Assembly (NCBI GenBank): GCA_029224185.1
Contig: CM055188.1
Location: forward strand, 33,102,305-33,166,304
Origin: Karalla daura
Lineage: Eukaryota; Chordata; Actinopteri; Chaetodontiformes; Leiognathidae
Direction: 5' to 3'
DNA: 64,000 nucleotides
The translations under genes and the position numbers were made by a program. Numbering within the stretch: position 1 is the first letter of the stretch; each line of letters opens with the position of its first letter. This document shows, in pieces, positions 1 through 10,830 of this stretch. The notes under the pieces were generated by a model. That model was not told the origin of the DNA and did not search any database. It saw only the letters and a list, made by a program, of their open reading frames with translations.

Positions 1-1529
1 CAGGAGCACAGACACATCCAGCCTGATATGTTGGAGCCACAACCAGAGGAGGAACCAGAGACTGAGGAACAACCAGGAGCACAGACACATCCAGCCTGAT
101 ATGTTGGAGCCACAACCAGAGGAGGAACCAGAGACTGAGGAACAACCAGGAGCACAGACACATCCAGCCTGATATGTTGGAGCCACAACCAGAGGAGGAA
201 CCAGAGACTGAGGAATAACCAGGAGCACAGACACATCCAGCCTGATATGTTGGAGCCACAACCAGAGGAGGAACCAGAGACTGAGGAACAACCAGGAGCA
301 CAGACACATCCAGCCTGATATGTTGGAGCCACAACCAGAGGAGGAACCAGAGACTGAGGAACAACCAGGAGCACAGACACATCCAGCCTGATATGTTGGA
401 GCCACAACCAGAGGAGGAACCAGAGACTGAGGAACAACCAGGAGCACAGACACATCCAGCCTGATATGTTGGAGCCACAACCAGAGGAGGAACCAGAGAC
501 TGAGGAACAACCAGGAGCACAGACACATCCAGCCTGATATGTTGGAGCCACAACCAGAGGAGGAACCAGAGACTGAGGAACAACCAGGAGCACAGACACA
601 TCCAGCCTGATATGTTGGAGCCACAACCAGAGGAGGAACCAGAGACTGAGGAACAACCAGGAGCACAGACACATCCAGCCTGATATGTTGGAGCCACAAC
701 CAGAGGAGGAACCAGAGACTGAGGAACAACCAGGAGCACAGACACATCCAGCCTGATATGTTGGAGCCACAACCAGAGGAGGAACCAGAGACTGAGGAAC
801 AACCAGGAGCACAGACACATCCAGCCTGATATGTTGGAGCCACAACCAGAGGAGGAACCAGAGACTGAGGAACAACCAGGAGCACAGACACATCCAGCCT
901 GATATGTTGGAGCCACAACCAGAGGAGGAACCAGAGACTGAGGAATAACCAGGAGCACAGACACATCCAGCCTGATATGTTGGAGCCACAACCAGAGGAG
1001 GAACCAGAGACTGAGGAACAACCAGGAGCACAGACACATCCAGCCTGATATGTTGGAGCCACAACCAGAGGAGGAACCAGAGACTGAGGAACAACCAGGA
1101 GCACAGACACATCCAGCCTGATATGTTGGAGCCACAACCAGAGGAGGAACCAGAGACTGAGGAACAACCAGGAGCACAGACACATCCAGCCTGATATGTT
1201 GGAGCCACAACCAGAGGAGGAACCAGAGACTGAGGAACAACCAGGAGCACAGACACATCCAGCCTGATATGTTGGAGCCACAACCAGAGGAGGAACCAGA
1301 GACTGAGGAACAACCAGGAGCACAGACACATCCAGCCTGATATGTTGGAGCCACAACCAGAGGAGGAACCAGAGACTGAGGAACAACCAGGAGCACAGAC
1401 ACATCCAGCCTGATATGTTGGAGCCACAACCAGAGGAGGAACCAGAGACTGAGGAACAACCAGGAGCACAGACACATCCAGCCTGATATGTTGGAGCCAC
1501 AACCAGAGGAGGAACCAGAGACTGAGGAA
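1..1529. repeat. 73-bp minisatellite, 20.9 copies
   Basis: A head-to-tail array with a strict 73-bp period: each unit starts at 1+73k and the 21st stops four bases short, at 1529. By eye the units are identical except at unit position 70, which is T instead of C in copy 3 (216) and copy 13 (946). No indels break the phase. Each unit contains an ATG-led frame running into the next unit (MLEPQPEEEPETEEQPGA..., stopped by TGA). Because 73 is not a multiple of 3, the array is not a continuous coding repeat. The left end is cut by the window edge. A diverged single-copy relative lies at 55652-55725. If the gene model is right, the array sits in ptprg intron 2. Confidence 0.97.
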
Positions 1530-2420
1530 GAGCATCCCGACTTTCACATCTCCTTCTTTTTTTTAACTCTACAATGTGAATATGAATGAGAAGGTGTTGA
1601 TCAAGGATCTGCTCTAAGTCAACAGTTAGGTAGAGACTTTGGCAAAATATCTGGCAAAGTCAAGGTAAGAGTTTTCTATTTTGGTTCTTCTTCTAAAGCT
1701 TTAAAATTGGAGCAGAATTGTTACAGATAAACGAAGCAGAATCCCAGCTGAATTAATAACAGGAAGGTTGTGTTTAATCACAGTAATGTAAAAAATATTG
1801 CAATAACAAAAACACCTCCTCCGTCTGAGATTCCTATTACTTACAGTCACTTTGTAGGGAAAATCACAGGACATATTGCTTAGATGATGATAATGCCCTG
1901 GGACGGCGTGGAAATTAAATTCAGCTGTGATCTTCAGCTGCCATTTTAAGTATTTCATTCTGGCAGAAATCAGATTTCAACAATTGCTTCGTCGTGTTCA
2001 TTTGGACAACAAAAATTGTGTATCATGATTCATGATGGAAAACAAATCCCACAACAGCTTTAATATCCATTATTCGATTGTCTCGAAACAATCAGGAGGC
2101 GAAACGTCATCATTTACAATAAATCTGATTTATCAATGGATGCGGAGGAGCAGGAGAGATCTGGTATGCTAAACGTATGCTCGGGTCGGTATTTTTATCT
2201 TCAGCCCTGAGGACGGCGTGTCCCTCGTATAGATCTCCTCACACTTTACCGTCCGTGCGTGCGGCCGTACAGTCGGCGAAGCTTTGCTTTAAAGTCAAGT
2301 GTTTCCTCATACATGGAGGTCTACCGGGAGCAATACTCCACTCGATTCATTACCTCCAGGAGGCAGAGCTCCTTCTGTCGGGCACCATGACAACATGGCA
2401 CTGCTCGTTTCCCTGCAGCC

Positions 2421-2422
<2 letters not shown>
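1530..2422. other. Intron 2 sequence, nothing recognised
   Basis: Single-copy-looking AT-rich DNA between the minisatellite and the first TG tract. I see no conserved exon, RNA gene or recognisable transposon. The short frames here carry no family motif. Confidence 0.6.
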
Positions 2423-2475
<53 letters not shown>

Positions 2476-2490
2476 TGGGGGGGGGGGGGG
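2423..2490. repeat. (TG)23 followed by G14
   Basis: Uninterrupted TG from 2423 to 2468, a short GA bridge, then 14 G (2477-2490). The two simple repeats are nearly adjacent and purine-rich on the plus strand. Confidence 0.97.
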
Positions 2491-2740
2491 TTGTCAAACC
2501 ATGAGAGACAAAGTGCACCGCCTTCACAAACACCCTGACAATTTAAGGTTGCATGAATCACGTGTCAAAACTGATCCGAGAGGCATGTCAGGCTGTTGAG
2601 GCAAAATCCTCAAAATGTAAAAAAAATAATAATAAAAAAAGACACAAAACATGCAACTCTAATTTAGATTTTGATAAATGAGCTCCAGAACAAGTATGAT
2701 TGGCAGGTTTATCTTTGTAAAATTAAAGTCTGGGAATATC

Positions 2741-2742
<2 letters not shown>

Positions 2743-2774
<32 letters not shown>
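2743..2774. repeat. G32 homopolymer
   Basis: Thirty-two consecutive G, one of the longest mononucleotide tracts in the window. The length in the assembly may be inexact, because such tracts are hard to sequence. Confidence 0.95.
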
Positions 2775-2775
<1 letters not shown>

Positions 2776-2853
2776 ATTAAGCCAGGTGTATGATTAAGAG
2801 ATCTGAAGCAGTGGTTAAATATAATGAGCATTAAACAAGAAGGGCGTACTTCA

Positions 2854-2862
<9 letters not shown>

Positions 2863-2889
<27 letters not shown>

Positions 2890-2909
2890 GTAGATAGATA
2901 GATACACAC

Positions 2910-2946
<37 letters not shown>

Positions 2947-3017
2947 CACACATATATATATATGTAGATGGATAGATACACACATGCAAAAACATATATA
3001 GATATAGATAAATACAC

Positions 3018-3098
<81 letters not shown>

Positions 3099-3100
3099 TG
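2863..3100. repeat. Compound TA / TAGA / CATA / (TG)35 microsatellite
   Basis: A run of TA, TAGATAGA, CACATA and TATA blocks ends in pure TG from 3021 to 3090 and a short TATGTGTGTG tail. The frames across it encode only alternating VC/HT dipeptides and are not genes. Confidence 0.95.
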
Positions 3101-3582
3101 AAAAAAGCGTGTTAATTCACAGCCAAAACAAACAGCCCAGCCAATCAAGAACAGTGAGTTACCTAATCTTGTTTTGTATCCTCTAAAGTACTAATTAAGT
3201 TGGATCAACGCGGCAATTGATTGAAAATGACACTTCATTCACTTCATTATGCGAGACATGAGTGGAAAGATTGCTAATGATCACGGGCAAACCTCGATGA
3301 AGTGGAATAAAACAGTCAGGCTGGAAATCTAAAAAAAAAGTGCACGCGCATTGAGACGATGGCTGCCACCGCTGCCTGGATGACAACAGGCGGTGGGGGA
3401 GCGGAGGATCTGCAGCGAGCAAAGTTATAAATGTGAAAAATCACTGAGACGTGGAACTCTAATGGCTATATTATTCATTTGTGGAGATAGACTATCATTA
3501 TATCATCTAAATGGTTTGGGCTACAGTAGCATGTGCTCTTGAGTGCATTTTTTAATTTCTCACATCACACAGTTATCTTTTA
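3101..3582. other. Intron 2 sequence, nothing recognised
   Basis: Unique-looking sequence between two large microsatellites. No exon, RNA gene or repeat family was identified. Confidence 0.55.
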
Positions 3583-3597
3583 CCCCCCCCCCCTCCT

Positions 3598-3674
<77 letters not shown>
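3583..3674. repeat. C11 tract and (CA)37
   Basis: Eleven C at 3583-3593, a CTCCTCCT spacer, then an uninterrupted CA array from 3601 to 3674. A minor CA run follows at 3789-3806. Confidence 0.96.
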
Positions 3675-3676
<2 letters not shown>

Positions 3677-4018
3677 ACATCCTCTCCACTAGGACATCAA
3701 TCTTTTTGCGCCTCAATGCGATTTCCAATCAGCAACTTGACAAAACAAAAACAACAAAAAAAAAACAATCATGAGAACACTGGGTGAATACACACACACA
3801 CACACATATTTTCTTTTTTATGGTCTGTAGTGTTTATTATAAACATTTTGCATTATTCTATTCAGAATTTCAGTTTAATACCATGTGTCTTCATGTGTCT
3901 ATATGTAACAGTATTTACCAGTTTGGGATCAATAAGGTAAATTTATTTCTCCATCTATCAAATTAATTTCTAATTTTATTACACATATGATGCTGTCTCG
4001 TCTCATATTGTCTAATTT

Positions 4019-4053
4019 CCTTCTTCTTCTTCTTCTTCTTCTTCTTCTTCTTC
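4019..4053. repeat. (TTC)n trinucleotide repeat
   Basis: About eleven TTC units, purine/pyrimidine asymmetric. Smaller neighbours are a CA run at 4360-4392 and (CAT)n at 4591-4612. Confidence 0.95.
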
Positions 4054-4359
4054 CTACGCACTGTTAAAGGGGATCAGCTGTAAATGCCTGCGCAAACGCG
4101 TATTAAGGTACTCCAACTGTTGTGCTGTAATTAAAGTAGAACAATAAATCAACACGAGTGCAATCAAAGGAAGAAGAAAAAAAAAGCACGCCTATACGGG
4201 CTGAAACATAAAAAGCAGCGATAAAGCCGAAGCTACGGAATCTCACGTTGGATGATGTGAAAACCTGCAGAGATATAAAGGGGGAGAATGATGCATAGCC
4301 CTGCTCCTGTGGGAGTCTTATAGGGAGTATGATATCATCCCTCTTATGAAAAATGCCTC

Positions 4360-4393
<34 letters not shown>

Positions 4394-4796
4394 TATCATG
4401 CCTTAAATAACTTTTAATCAAATTTCAGGGTGTAAGGATTCGAGGCTACTTACACCGAGGTTCATAACCAAAGCACACAGGAAGGTGACGCGTCACCAGA
4501 TGATGAGAGCTCTCATTACACTCCAGCTTCACTCCACCGCAGCTCGCGCTGAGAAAGAGAGCGTGAGGGCTTCACGCTCACACCCTCGCTCATCATCATC
4601 ATCATCATCATCAGGAAAGGTTTGGATGCTGCTGACTGTGGGACGGGCTGAATAGATGAATACATCTGAGCTCCTTTTTATCTTAGATCACATTAGGATA
4701 CGCTCGGCTTTATTCTGCTGCTAAAGCATCGATTCCTCACGTCACAGTGTCGCTAACGTTTCTGACAGCGTCTGTGTCCAGTTCACGTAGGGTGAC

Positions 4797-4798
<2 letters not shown>

Positions 4799-4849
<51 letters not shown>
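4799..4849. repeat. (AC)25 microsatellite
   Basis: Perfect AC repeat of 51 bp. The sequence from 4393 to 4798 before it holds no recognised gene, only the small CAT repeat at 4591-4612. Confidence 0.96.
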
Positions 4850-4851
<2 letters not shown>

Positions 4852-5212
4852 AAGAGCATTTAAACTCCACACAGAAATGGATAGAATTCACTAATAATGC
4901 TGGGCTCTGCTTTCTCTATTTCTATGTCCATGGTAGTTTTTTAAATAGAGCTGAAGTTGATGATAAGATGTTGACCAGTGACACTTACATTAAGTGACTT
5001 CAGCTCAGTTTCAGTTTTATCAACATTTTGTCTACTTCTTGTCTTTGGGTAGAAAAAAAACACACAGCTTTGTAACCCGATATTTTTCCACATGTGTTGC
5101 TTTTCAATTACAGTTTTGCATGAAAAAAAAATCATAAAACAAATATTCAACATAATTACTACTTCCAAGCATTTCCACTGAAGGGCATAATTCTACGTGA
5201 AGTCTCAAGGCT

Positions 5213-5275
5213 CCACTTTGAGGAAGGTGGATGTCTGAAACGTTTTGCATTGCCATGGTTTTATTAGATTTTTTA
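5213..5275 (+). repeat. Short dispersed repeat, copy 1 (pair with 15024-15087)
   Basis: The phrase CACTTTGAGGAAGGT-G-A-GTC followed by a GCATT.CCAT and T-rich stretch recurs at 15024-15087 with scattered substitutions. It is probably a fragment of a transposon. The family is not identified. Confidence 0.5.
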
Positions 5276-5321
5276 GCTGGATTGAGGTCCGGTCTCCTCC
5301 TGTGTCTGAGTGTCTGAGCTG

Positions 5322-5362
5322 GTCATGTGACATGACGTGACCTCTATGTCATGTCACATGAC
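5322..5362. repeat. Perfect 15-bp inverted repeat with 11-nt loop
   Basis: Arms 5322-5336 and 5348-5362 are exact reverse complements around an 11-base loop. Each arm carries a GTCATGTGAC / GTCACATGAC decamer, which contains the TCATGTG (M-box) core known for MITF/TFE-type bHLH factors. Whether it is bound by anything is unknown. Confidence 0.9.
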
Positions 5363-6081
5363 GACACTTCACTGTTTCCCTCCTGCAGCATCATGTCTGA
5401 GAGCCTGACAATGCGTCAGTCATTTATACTTTCAGCTGTTTCCGTTCCCAGTTTATTCCTGCAATATTTGGGTTTTACGCCTTTTCAGGTTTACAGAAAC
5501 TCATATAACGTGGTACATTAGTCAACATTATACAGCAGTAGTTACTGTTTCTCTGAACTGTGACAATTTCTGCTTTTTTATTGTACTAATCTTTTTTTGG
5601 CAATAGTTCAGTCAGTTACATTCCTAATTGATCAAATAGCTGTTTGGTTAAGAAAATGATGCGAAAAGTAAAAAATTGTTAATGACTCACAAAAGCCAGG
5701 ATAAGCACTTTAAATGCCTTTTCCCTCACTTCAACAATCTTCAGTTTTCTATCATAGATGACGAAAGGACCCAGAAAATATTCACATCTAAGTATCTGAT
5801 CAGAAAACTCCTATCAACTCATCAATTACTTACAATAGTAGTGGAAATAAAGTTTTAACCCTTGATGGAAAGTTTACTAAACTGCATCTTATCACAGTAA
5901 CTTCAGCGTAGAGAACAGTAAATTTACTCTCTGCAACACTGGTTCTGCTTACACGACAAAACAAAGAAAGAGTCATTTCTACAACGTTCTGCCTTCTCCC
6001 ACCATTGTGCTGAACTCTGGGAGACTTCTGTCGCTCTTCAAAGCTCCGCTGTGGACGGAAGGAAGCGCAGCAGAGGGGTGG

Positions 6082-6083
<2 letters not shown>
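5363..6083. other. Intron 2 sequence, nothing recognised
   Basis: AT-rich, apparently single-copy DNA. A 60-codon open frame at 5676-5858 has no recognisable domain and I do not call it a gene. Confidence 0.55.

Positions 6084-6128
<45 letters not shown>
6084..6128. repeat. (TG)22 microsatellite
   Basis: Perfect TG tract following a G-rich stretch. The antisense poly-HT frame over it is an artefact. Confidence 0.95.
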
Positions 6129-6130
<2 letters not shown>

Positions 6131-6315
6131 ACCGGAGGAGTATGAAACAATGGGCAATGTGCTCACCTCCAGATTATCATCACTGTATATATACATCTGA
6201 GAGGGTCTGAGAGGTGAGGGGAGGAAAACCCCAACAAGAGCATTTCTTTAACAATCCCCCCCGACATCCAAAAAAATTAGCCTTAATAACCATTTAGCTG
6301 CTAAGGCACGCTTCC

Positions 6316-6439
6316 TCTCCCCCACCTCCTCCCCCACCTCCTCCCCCACCTCCTCCCCCACCTCCTCCTCGTCCCTCCATTCACAGCCAGTGCTGCTAAT
6401 CACCTTTCTAAAGCAATAGACACCCCCCCCCCCCCCCCC
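6316..6439. repeat. 12-bp CTCCCCCACCTC repeat and C17 tract
   Basis: About four copies of a pyrimidine-rich 12-mer (6316-6370), then unique bases, then 17 C (6423-6439). The complementary strand is strongly G-rich. Confidence 0.9.
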
Positions 6440-6681
6440 ACCCGTACAATCAGCTGCATTCACTGGTAGAAAAAAAAGAATTAGAGCTGGGAAGGAGGGG
6501 GCAGCCACCCCCACCCTGCCCACCCCCAGGACAAAATGAATGTCCAAAATCAAGCCATCACTCAGCTCCTGTGGCCTGATATTTGTGATTTCTTTTTTCA
6601 TCCATCCTCCCAATATAAAAATGATGAAAAAAACATTAAGAGATCCTATCTCCCCAGTTGCCAGCCAGGCTATTCCTCAGC

Positions 6682-6683
<2 letters not shown>

Positions 6684-6751
<68 letters not shown>

Positions 6752-6756
6752 ACACA
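6684..6756. repeat. (CA)n microsatellite, nearly perfect
   Basis: About 36 CA units with one CT interruption near 6745. A second CA cluster follows at 6850-6878. Confidence 0.95.
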
Positions 6757-6893
6757 GGACGCTGAATAATCAGTCACATAAATGACCTTATGTAGCCTCA
6801 AAATTGAATTGGCCAAAGAAATGTGAAAAGTCACAATCAAACCTTGCGTGCACACACACACACACACACACAAACACACTTTTTTTTTTACTT

Positions 6894-6896
<3 letters not shown>

Positions 6897-6954
<58 letters not shown>
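6897..6954. repeat. (CA)29 microsatellite
   Basis: Perfect CA tract, the third within 300 bp. All overlapping frames are low-complexity HT or VC translations. Confidence 0.95.
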
Positions 6955-6955
<1 letters not shown>

Positions 6956-7056
6956 CAGAGTCATGCTGCCAAAGACAAAATATTCCATCAGTGTAATAAT
7001 TTTCAGAGATGTGACTCACTCCCAGCAGCAGAGGAACCCAGTTAGTTATTTGCCAG

Positions 7057-7083
7057 GTGATGTTTTTGGACCCTGGAACCTGT
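7057..7083 (-). repeat. Possible SINE core relic
   Basis: The short phrase GATGTTTTTGGACCCTGGAACC resembles the GCATGTTTTTGGACTGTGG core of the SINE copies elsewhere in this window. It has the same orientation as the other copies. Too short to be certain. Confidence 0.3.
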
Positions 7084-8720
7084 AAATATAATTTCTCTGA
7101 CCGCTCCTGAGCTCTTCCAATGAGGTGCCCTCGATCAAAAGCACATAACCTCCCCCCTCCTCCTCCTCCTCCTCTTCCTCCCCTCTCCCTTCCTCTCTCC
7201 ATTTCCCACCGGTGCTGCTCAATGGCCGTGTTTGCTCTGAGTGTGTTCGGCGGCTGAATGTGAAAGAACATTGATGTGTGCTTATCCAAACAGTTCTTAG
7301 CCAAATAAGACCAAAAGTTTTTTTTCCCCTTTCCTCCTTTCCACGCTGGTTTTCCGTTTTATGAGCAACGATATTTAATTTATAAGTGAGTGGATGCAAA
7401 ACAAATTTTGCTACATAAATACTGCAAAATACTAAACGCTGGCAGCGTCTAACGGAGGCCGTGTACAGTTTCTGTATTTGACTCTATGTACAAAGTGCTT
7501 TTTTCAGTGTTCGGGAAAGATCTGTCGACAGACATACTAAAGGAGAACACGCGTGTGGAAAACGACAGCGTCTGACCTGTTAGGTGATGACAGCTAACAC
7601 CGGGTCGTACAGCAGGTCCAAAACCATCAGCACGTACCTGTTAACCTGTTATTAATCACATGTGACCACAGACAGGATGTGGCCTGATTATTATGTATAT
7701 AATGATCTAGAATAGATGTATGTGTACATGTGACTCTGCAACTACGTATATGTACAAGTATATATGTACATATGTATACACATCTATAGTTGCATGGTGA
7801 CACATTCTACATACACACACACAATATTGTGTGACTTTATGTATGTATGTATATACACTTATATAGAAGTCTCATAAGAGTCACATAAGGGTAAGAGAGC
7901 GAGAGAGAGATTTTATATACAATATAAATTCGGCTATGTGAGGTGAAGTACATTCCCTGCACCCTCTCCAGGCTCAGACATGTAGAGCTGGGGGAGTTTC
8001 CACTTCTCTTTTTCCGATTTTAACAATGTTTTATCTTATTTCTTATTCAGTTCGATGCTCATCCTGCCACTCCAACTACAAGTACATACTCCATTCCCGA
8101 TGCATTATCACTTATTATCCACTTACTGTATATGCTGTTGAGCTTTTATGGTATATGTGGACCCAGGGAGAGTTAATGCTACTGTGGCTCCTGGAAGTAT
8201 CTTGAAAAGAGTCTTTATTAAAAGAGACCAAGAGTGGGGAAAAAACACCTTCACTTAGGCATTGTGGAATTATTTCTACTGAAGATGTACAGCAGGTTCA
8301 AGAACTGCAGCTCCATTCTTATTCACGTATGAATTCTAAATGCAACAAAAAAAGAACTGTTAGTTCATTGGCAAGCAAATTTGTGCAAAGACAAAATGAT
8401 ATGTGAAACATTAGTGTGTTGCTTCTGGTTCCTCCGCTAACATACGAGGCTACGACGGCCTCCTTAGCTGTGTTGTGTAGTTACACATCACAGAATAACC
8501 TGGCCATACTAACCAGGTAAACACAGTCTACTGGTCCAGCTAATGTGACTCTCTCTCTCTGTGAGGCTCCCCTGTCAATCAAGTGGACCCGCCCATATTC
8601 ATTCATTTCTTTAAGCTCTGATATCTCATTAATCATGGAATTATCTGCTAATCAACCTCCATGTTACACGCTGGCACTGGAAACGTTAGCTGTTGGAGCC
8701 GGTGTGTTAAAAAAAGACTG
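7084..8720. other. Intron 2 sequence with AT-rich patches
   Basis: No exon recognised. A (TCC)n-rich patch lies at 7145-7200. TATGTA/GTACAT-rich DNA at 7690-7860 contains TGCAACTA...TAGTTGCA inverted words. The stretch around 8060-8200 (TTTTATGGTATATGTGGACCC...) resembles the 3' region of a fish LINE but is too degraded to assign. Confidence 0.45.
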
Positions 8721-8838
8721 AATGAGTATTTCATGATTGAAAATGGCGTTTTTTGACTGGGTGTGTATTGGAGAAAGTGTTTGTTGGAGCCAGGCCTCGA
8801 GGATCTCCGTGGTATTGCAAGAAAAGTCGCTTCCGCAT
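8721..8838 (+). repeat. Dispersed repeat X, copy A
   Basis: About 118 bp matching the reverse complements of 40109-40228 and 61923-62060. Shared landmarks in order are ATGAGTATTTCATGATTGAAAA, TTTGACTGGGTGTGTATTGGAG, GGAGCCAGGCCT and GGTATTGCAAGAAAAGTC. It is probably part of a non-autonomous transposon; I cannot name the family. Confidence 0.8.
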
Positions 8839-9311
8839 CAGAAGACTACGTCTATCTTTTATGTACAGTCTAGGTAGTGCCACATGAAGTCCCATGGCAT
8901 CATTGACAGTGACAGAGTCACGTAGGGTAGATGTGAAGTCCCATAGATTCATATCCAGGAGTGTAACGTTCAGAGGTTAACAGTCAGAACAACCAGGTTA
9001 CAAAGGAGCTCCTACCATGGCACCATTACCCAGAGATGTTCACTTTAACTCTTCACACCTTTCTGTGCAGTTTTTGCACATACTTCTCGATTGCAAAGCT
9101 GTTAATTTTCATAGCTATTCAATTTTATTTAATTTTTTTTACCACCACTAGTCACAGATATATTCTCATCTTTGTTTCTGCACCAATTTAGGAAATTCTT
9201 GTACGTTACGCTTCAACTGATGACAAATAAAGAATTCTGAAAAGTGTAAACCTCTGCAGCTGCTGCTGCTGCTGCCTTCCCTGGGAAAACACACCCCATT
9301 TACATCACCCG

Positions 9312-9314
<3 letters not shown>
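8839..9314. other. Intron 2 sequence, nothing firm
   Basis: The first about 50 bp may still belong to repeat X, because they weakly match the outer flank of copy 40109-40228. The remainder looks unique and non-coding. Confidence 0.45.

Positions 9315-9377
<63 letters not shown>
9315..9377. repeat. (CA)n microsatellite
   Basis: About 31 perfect CA units. It is followed by about 500 bp of unique-looking, non-coding sequence up to the SINE relic at 9895. Confidence 0.95.
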
Positions 9378-9385
<8 letters not shown>

Positions 9386-9894
9386 GCAAGCGCGGAAAGA
9401 CTCCTAATGAATCATCCATTAGAGCGTACAGCTGACTGTTTACTGTGCTCTGCCGTATTTGTCCATCTTGCCAGTTTGTTAAGGTGGATGGCTGAGATGT
9501 TAGAGCACCAACTCCCAGATGCACTTACTTTGGCATTAAATGTTTGCATATTAATGGAGGGGGTGGGGTAGGACGAGAAATAATGAGTACATTTACAACT
9601 CCTCTTCCTGGAATCCTGATGCTGTATTAGGGGCCAGTCAACAGTGACTGCATGCCAGTCCATCTCCTCTTCTACTCGTAGTCGTCACAGTCTTCATTTC
9701 TTCACTCAGGGAACAGCCATAAAGGGTCAAGGCTTGGGAAGATATTTCAGATTTTTCTTTTTTTGGTTTCAACTGTCATCAATGGAAGAAAAACCCAATT
9801 TCAACAAAAACAGAGTAAGGCGTTCTTCATCAGACCCCCACCCATGTCCATTATCTTAATAACTTTTTACCTCAGGGGTCCTCTGAGCTCATCC

Positions 9895-9935
9895 CTGCTC
9901 ACAAAGTTGGGAATACACCCTGGACAGGTCTCCAC

Positions 9936-10003
<68 letters not shown>

Positions 10004-10090
10004 CAATCAACGTTATCATGCATGTTTTTGGACTGTAAAAGGAAACTGGAGTAGCCAGAAAAAATCTCCGTGCTGGAATCCAAGGATTCC
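9895..10090 (-). mobile_element. SINE relic with an expanded CA tract
   Basis: Contains the order typical of a widespread fish SINE read on its antisense strand: CCTGGACAGGTCTCC, a long CA array (9932-10000), then GCATGTTTTTGGACTGTA, GGAAACTGGAGTA and a degraded continuation. The tRNA-like head is missing. The CA run inside the SINE has expanded to about 70 bp with one CAAA interruption. From memory I place the family with HE1/V-SINE-like elements. Confidence 0.65.
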
Positions 10091-10384
10091 TGGACTCATT
10101 ACAAACAGTAAAATAGTAATACCTCATCTGTTGCTCTCAGCTTCTTTAACACAAATGTTTTCTATTTTTTCTATCAACATCTTTTTTCTATCAAACATCT
10201 AATAAGTTAATCAAGAAAGAAATCGACAGACTAGTAAACTATGAAACTAATTGTTTGTAGCAGCTCTACTGAATCCATATTTTTTTAAGGTGTTTTACCT
10301 GGTGGGGAAATGGTCGCTAGCATAGCCGTTATGACACCCTGGACTCCAAATCTTTAGATCTTATTAGTTGTTTTTGAAGCACTT

Positions 10385-10672
10385 CACGTCTCTGGCTCCC
10401 TGGTTCCTCACCGAGGTCAGCTGCTACTGGTCACCCTGACGTGAAGACCAAAGGTGTCCATGCTTTGGCTGCAGCTGCTTTAAAGTCATCATTAAAAATG
10501 AGATTTTTCTCCCTGGCATTCAGTTTGTCTGACACATTGGTTTTTCAAAGCTTTTTGTGTATTTTATGGTATTTTAATAATGGCACATTTTCATTGATCT
10601 GCACAGCACTTTGGTCAACTTCAGTTGTTTTTAAAGTGCTCCATAAATAAAGTTAGAGTTGACTTGAGTTGT
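10385..10672 (+). mobile_element. L2-like LINE 3' end, 5'-truncated
   Basis: The right end, TTTTTAAAGTGCTCCATAAATAAAGTT followed by GAGTTGACTTGAG, is characteristic of L2-type LINE tails in fishes. The preceding CTGCACAGCACTTTGGTCAACTTC and TTTGTCTGACACATTGG phrases fit the same 3' UTR. No reverse transcriptase is left. It supplies the tail missing from the LINE at the right edge of the window, but it is an independent fragment. Confidence 0.65.
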
Positions 10673-10734
10673 TCTGCTTTGAACAGCAGCCAGGGACTCA
10701 GACTGGTTATGCTAACAGCTTCACAGAGGTCTAA

Positions 10735-10830
10735 CGCTGGTTCTGGGCCAGAACTGATGAAGCATCTTGGATGAAAACTAAACATCTTCAGCCATCTACA
10801 ACGAGTCCAGGTGCCACGACTCAGCAACTT
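10735..10830 (+). repeat. Retroelement-like relic
   Basis: The phrase AGAACTGATGAAGCATCTTGGATGA, then AACATCTTCAGCCATCTACAACGAGTCCAGGTGCC, resembles a sequence I know to be common in fish retroelement relics. The family is not assigned. Confidence 0.4.

Noticed and set aside
1..1529. Possible CRISPR array because of regular 73-bp repetition
   Set aside because: There are no unique spacers; the whole unit repeats, and the context is vertebrate.
7704..7815. Long imperfect hairpin (TGCAACTA...TAGTTGCA)
   Set aside because: Only 8-bp perfect arms in AT/GTA-rich DNA; a 10-base offset spoils further pairing.
2307..10038. Many open frames of poly-HT, VC or similar over CA/TG tracts
   Set aside because: They are direct translations of dinucleotide repeats, present on both strands, with no domain or splice context.
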